From assembly GCF_945957465.1 (NCBI RefSeq), contig NZ_CAMFLC010000002.1:62001-126000 (forward strand): a stretch of DNA of 64,000 nt, written 5' to 3'. This document shows positions 63,928 to 64,000 of this stretch, in pieces; the first letter of the stretch is position 1; each line of letters starts with the position of its first letter. Source of the DNA: an uncultured Leifsonia sp. Lineage in GTDB: Bacteria; Actinomycetota; Actinomycetes; Actinomycetales; Microbacteriaceae. A program made the position numbers and the translations under genes. The notes beneath the pieces are model-generated. The model was not told the DNA's origin and searched no databases. It saw only the letters and a list, made by a program, of their open reading frames with translations.

Positions 63928-64000
63928 CCACGACCGAGCAAGCCTTGGATATCGCGGCAGAAGCGTATTTTGTGGATCGGCTAGCGAAGGATCCCGCATA
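63924..64000 (+). CDS. Partial gene running off the window, unknown
   Basis: ATG at 63924 overlaps the preceding TGA by 4 bases (ATGA). The visible 25 residues (MTTTEQALDIAAEAYFVDRL and on) are helix-prone. They are too short to identify. The tight overlap suggests a coupled pair with the lipoprotein. Confidence 0.6.
   Translation, partial: MTTTEQALDIAAEAYFVDRLAKDPA

Overview
The window is 64 kb of chromosome from a high-GC Gram-positive actinobacterium, most likely a member of the Microbacteriaceae (Leifsonia- or Microbacterium-like). The evidence is the very high GC at third codon positions, the HspR/HAIR-controlled dnaK-grpE-dnaJ-hspR operon, a CsoR-type copper operon, a dCTP deaminase of the actinobacterial type, DUF2510 and SHOCT proteins, ECF41-type sigma factor architecture, and frequent GTG starts with possible leaderless genes. 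The genus is an inference; no rRNA or other decisive marker is present.

Layout. 1-1.9 kb: the end of pntB (transhydrogenase, with a +1 frameshift) and a DUF2510 membrane protein. 2.0-6.1 kb: a small integrative island at tRNA-Ser(GCT), with a tyrosine integrase, an excisionase-like protein, an unknown protein with a 20-residue leader ORF, and an XRE/PLD-like regulator + NUDIX + HD phosphohydrolase cassette; it ends near a truncated tRNA-Gly. 6.3-11.8 kb: copper detoxification (SHOCT protein; copZ-copA-copB-csoR operon with two CsoR-type operators). 11.8-18 kb: a DUF2202 lipoprotein, a P2-type cation ATPase, two universal stress proteins (one broken) and a SulP transporter. 18-26 kb: a TetR-controlled oxidoreductase/GNAT operon, a leaderless HTH-DUF3887/CPBP protease pair, a VOC protein, two divergent MarR regulators sharing two palindromic operators, a double-GNAT protein and a fatty acid desaturase. 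26-34 kb: cold shock protein, Dps, an enolase-superfamily enzyme, an SDR, TetR plus membrane proteins, GNAT, dcd and other small genes. 34-42 kb: idi, a divergent pair of histidine-rich winged-helix regulators, an MFS transporter, DUF2461, an ECF41 sigma factor with an NmrA-like partner, lspA and a small alarmone synthetase. 42-46.5 kb: the heat-shock operon with two HAIR operators. 46.5-54.4 kb: two secreted proteins with look-alike signal peptides flanking a giant LuxR (LAL) regulator and an isochorismatase-like hydrolase, then a membrane protein and a GAP-family exporter. 54.4-58.2 kb: tdh-kbl (threonine catabolism), three evenly spaced palindromes and a membrane-anchored esterase. 58.2-63.3 kb: LacI, MFS and GH3 beta-glucosidase forming a sugar-use locus. 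63.5-64 kb: a lipoprotein overlapping the start of another gene.

The main theme is stress and metal handling. Copper efflux, Dps, cold and heat shock, USPs and a small alarmone synthetase sit among many small regulator/effector pairs, often with clear palindromic operators next to them. The least explained items are the XRE/NUDIX/HD island cassette, the histidine-rich regulator pair with microsatellite-like His/Asp codons, a six-copy 14-bp repeat cluster at 36.4-36.6 kb, and three palindromes at exactly 20-bp spacing at 56.7 kb. Several genes carry single-base frameshifts or ATC where a start codon is expected. These could be genuine decay or consensus errors, and the sequence alone cannot decide.
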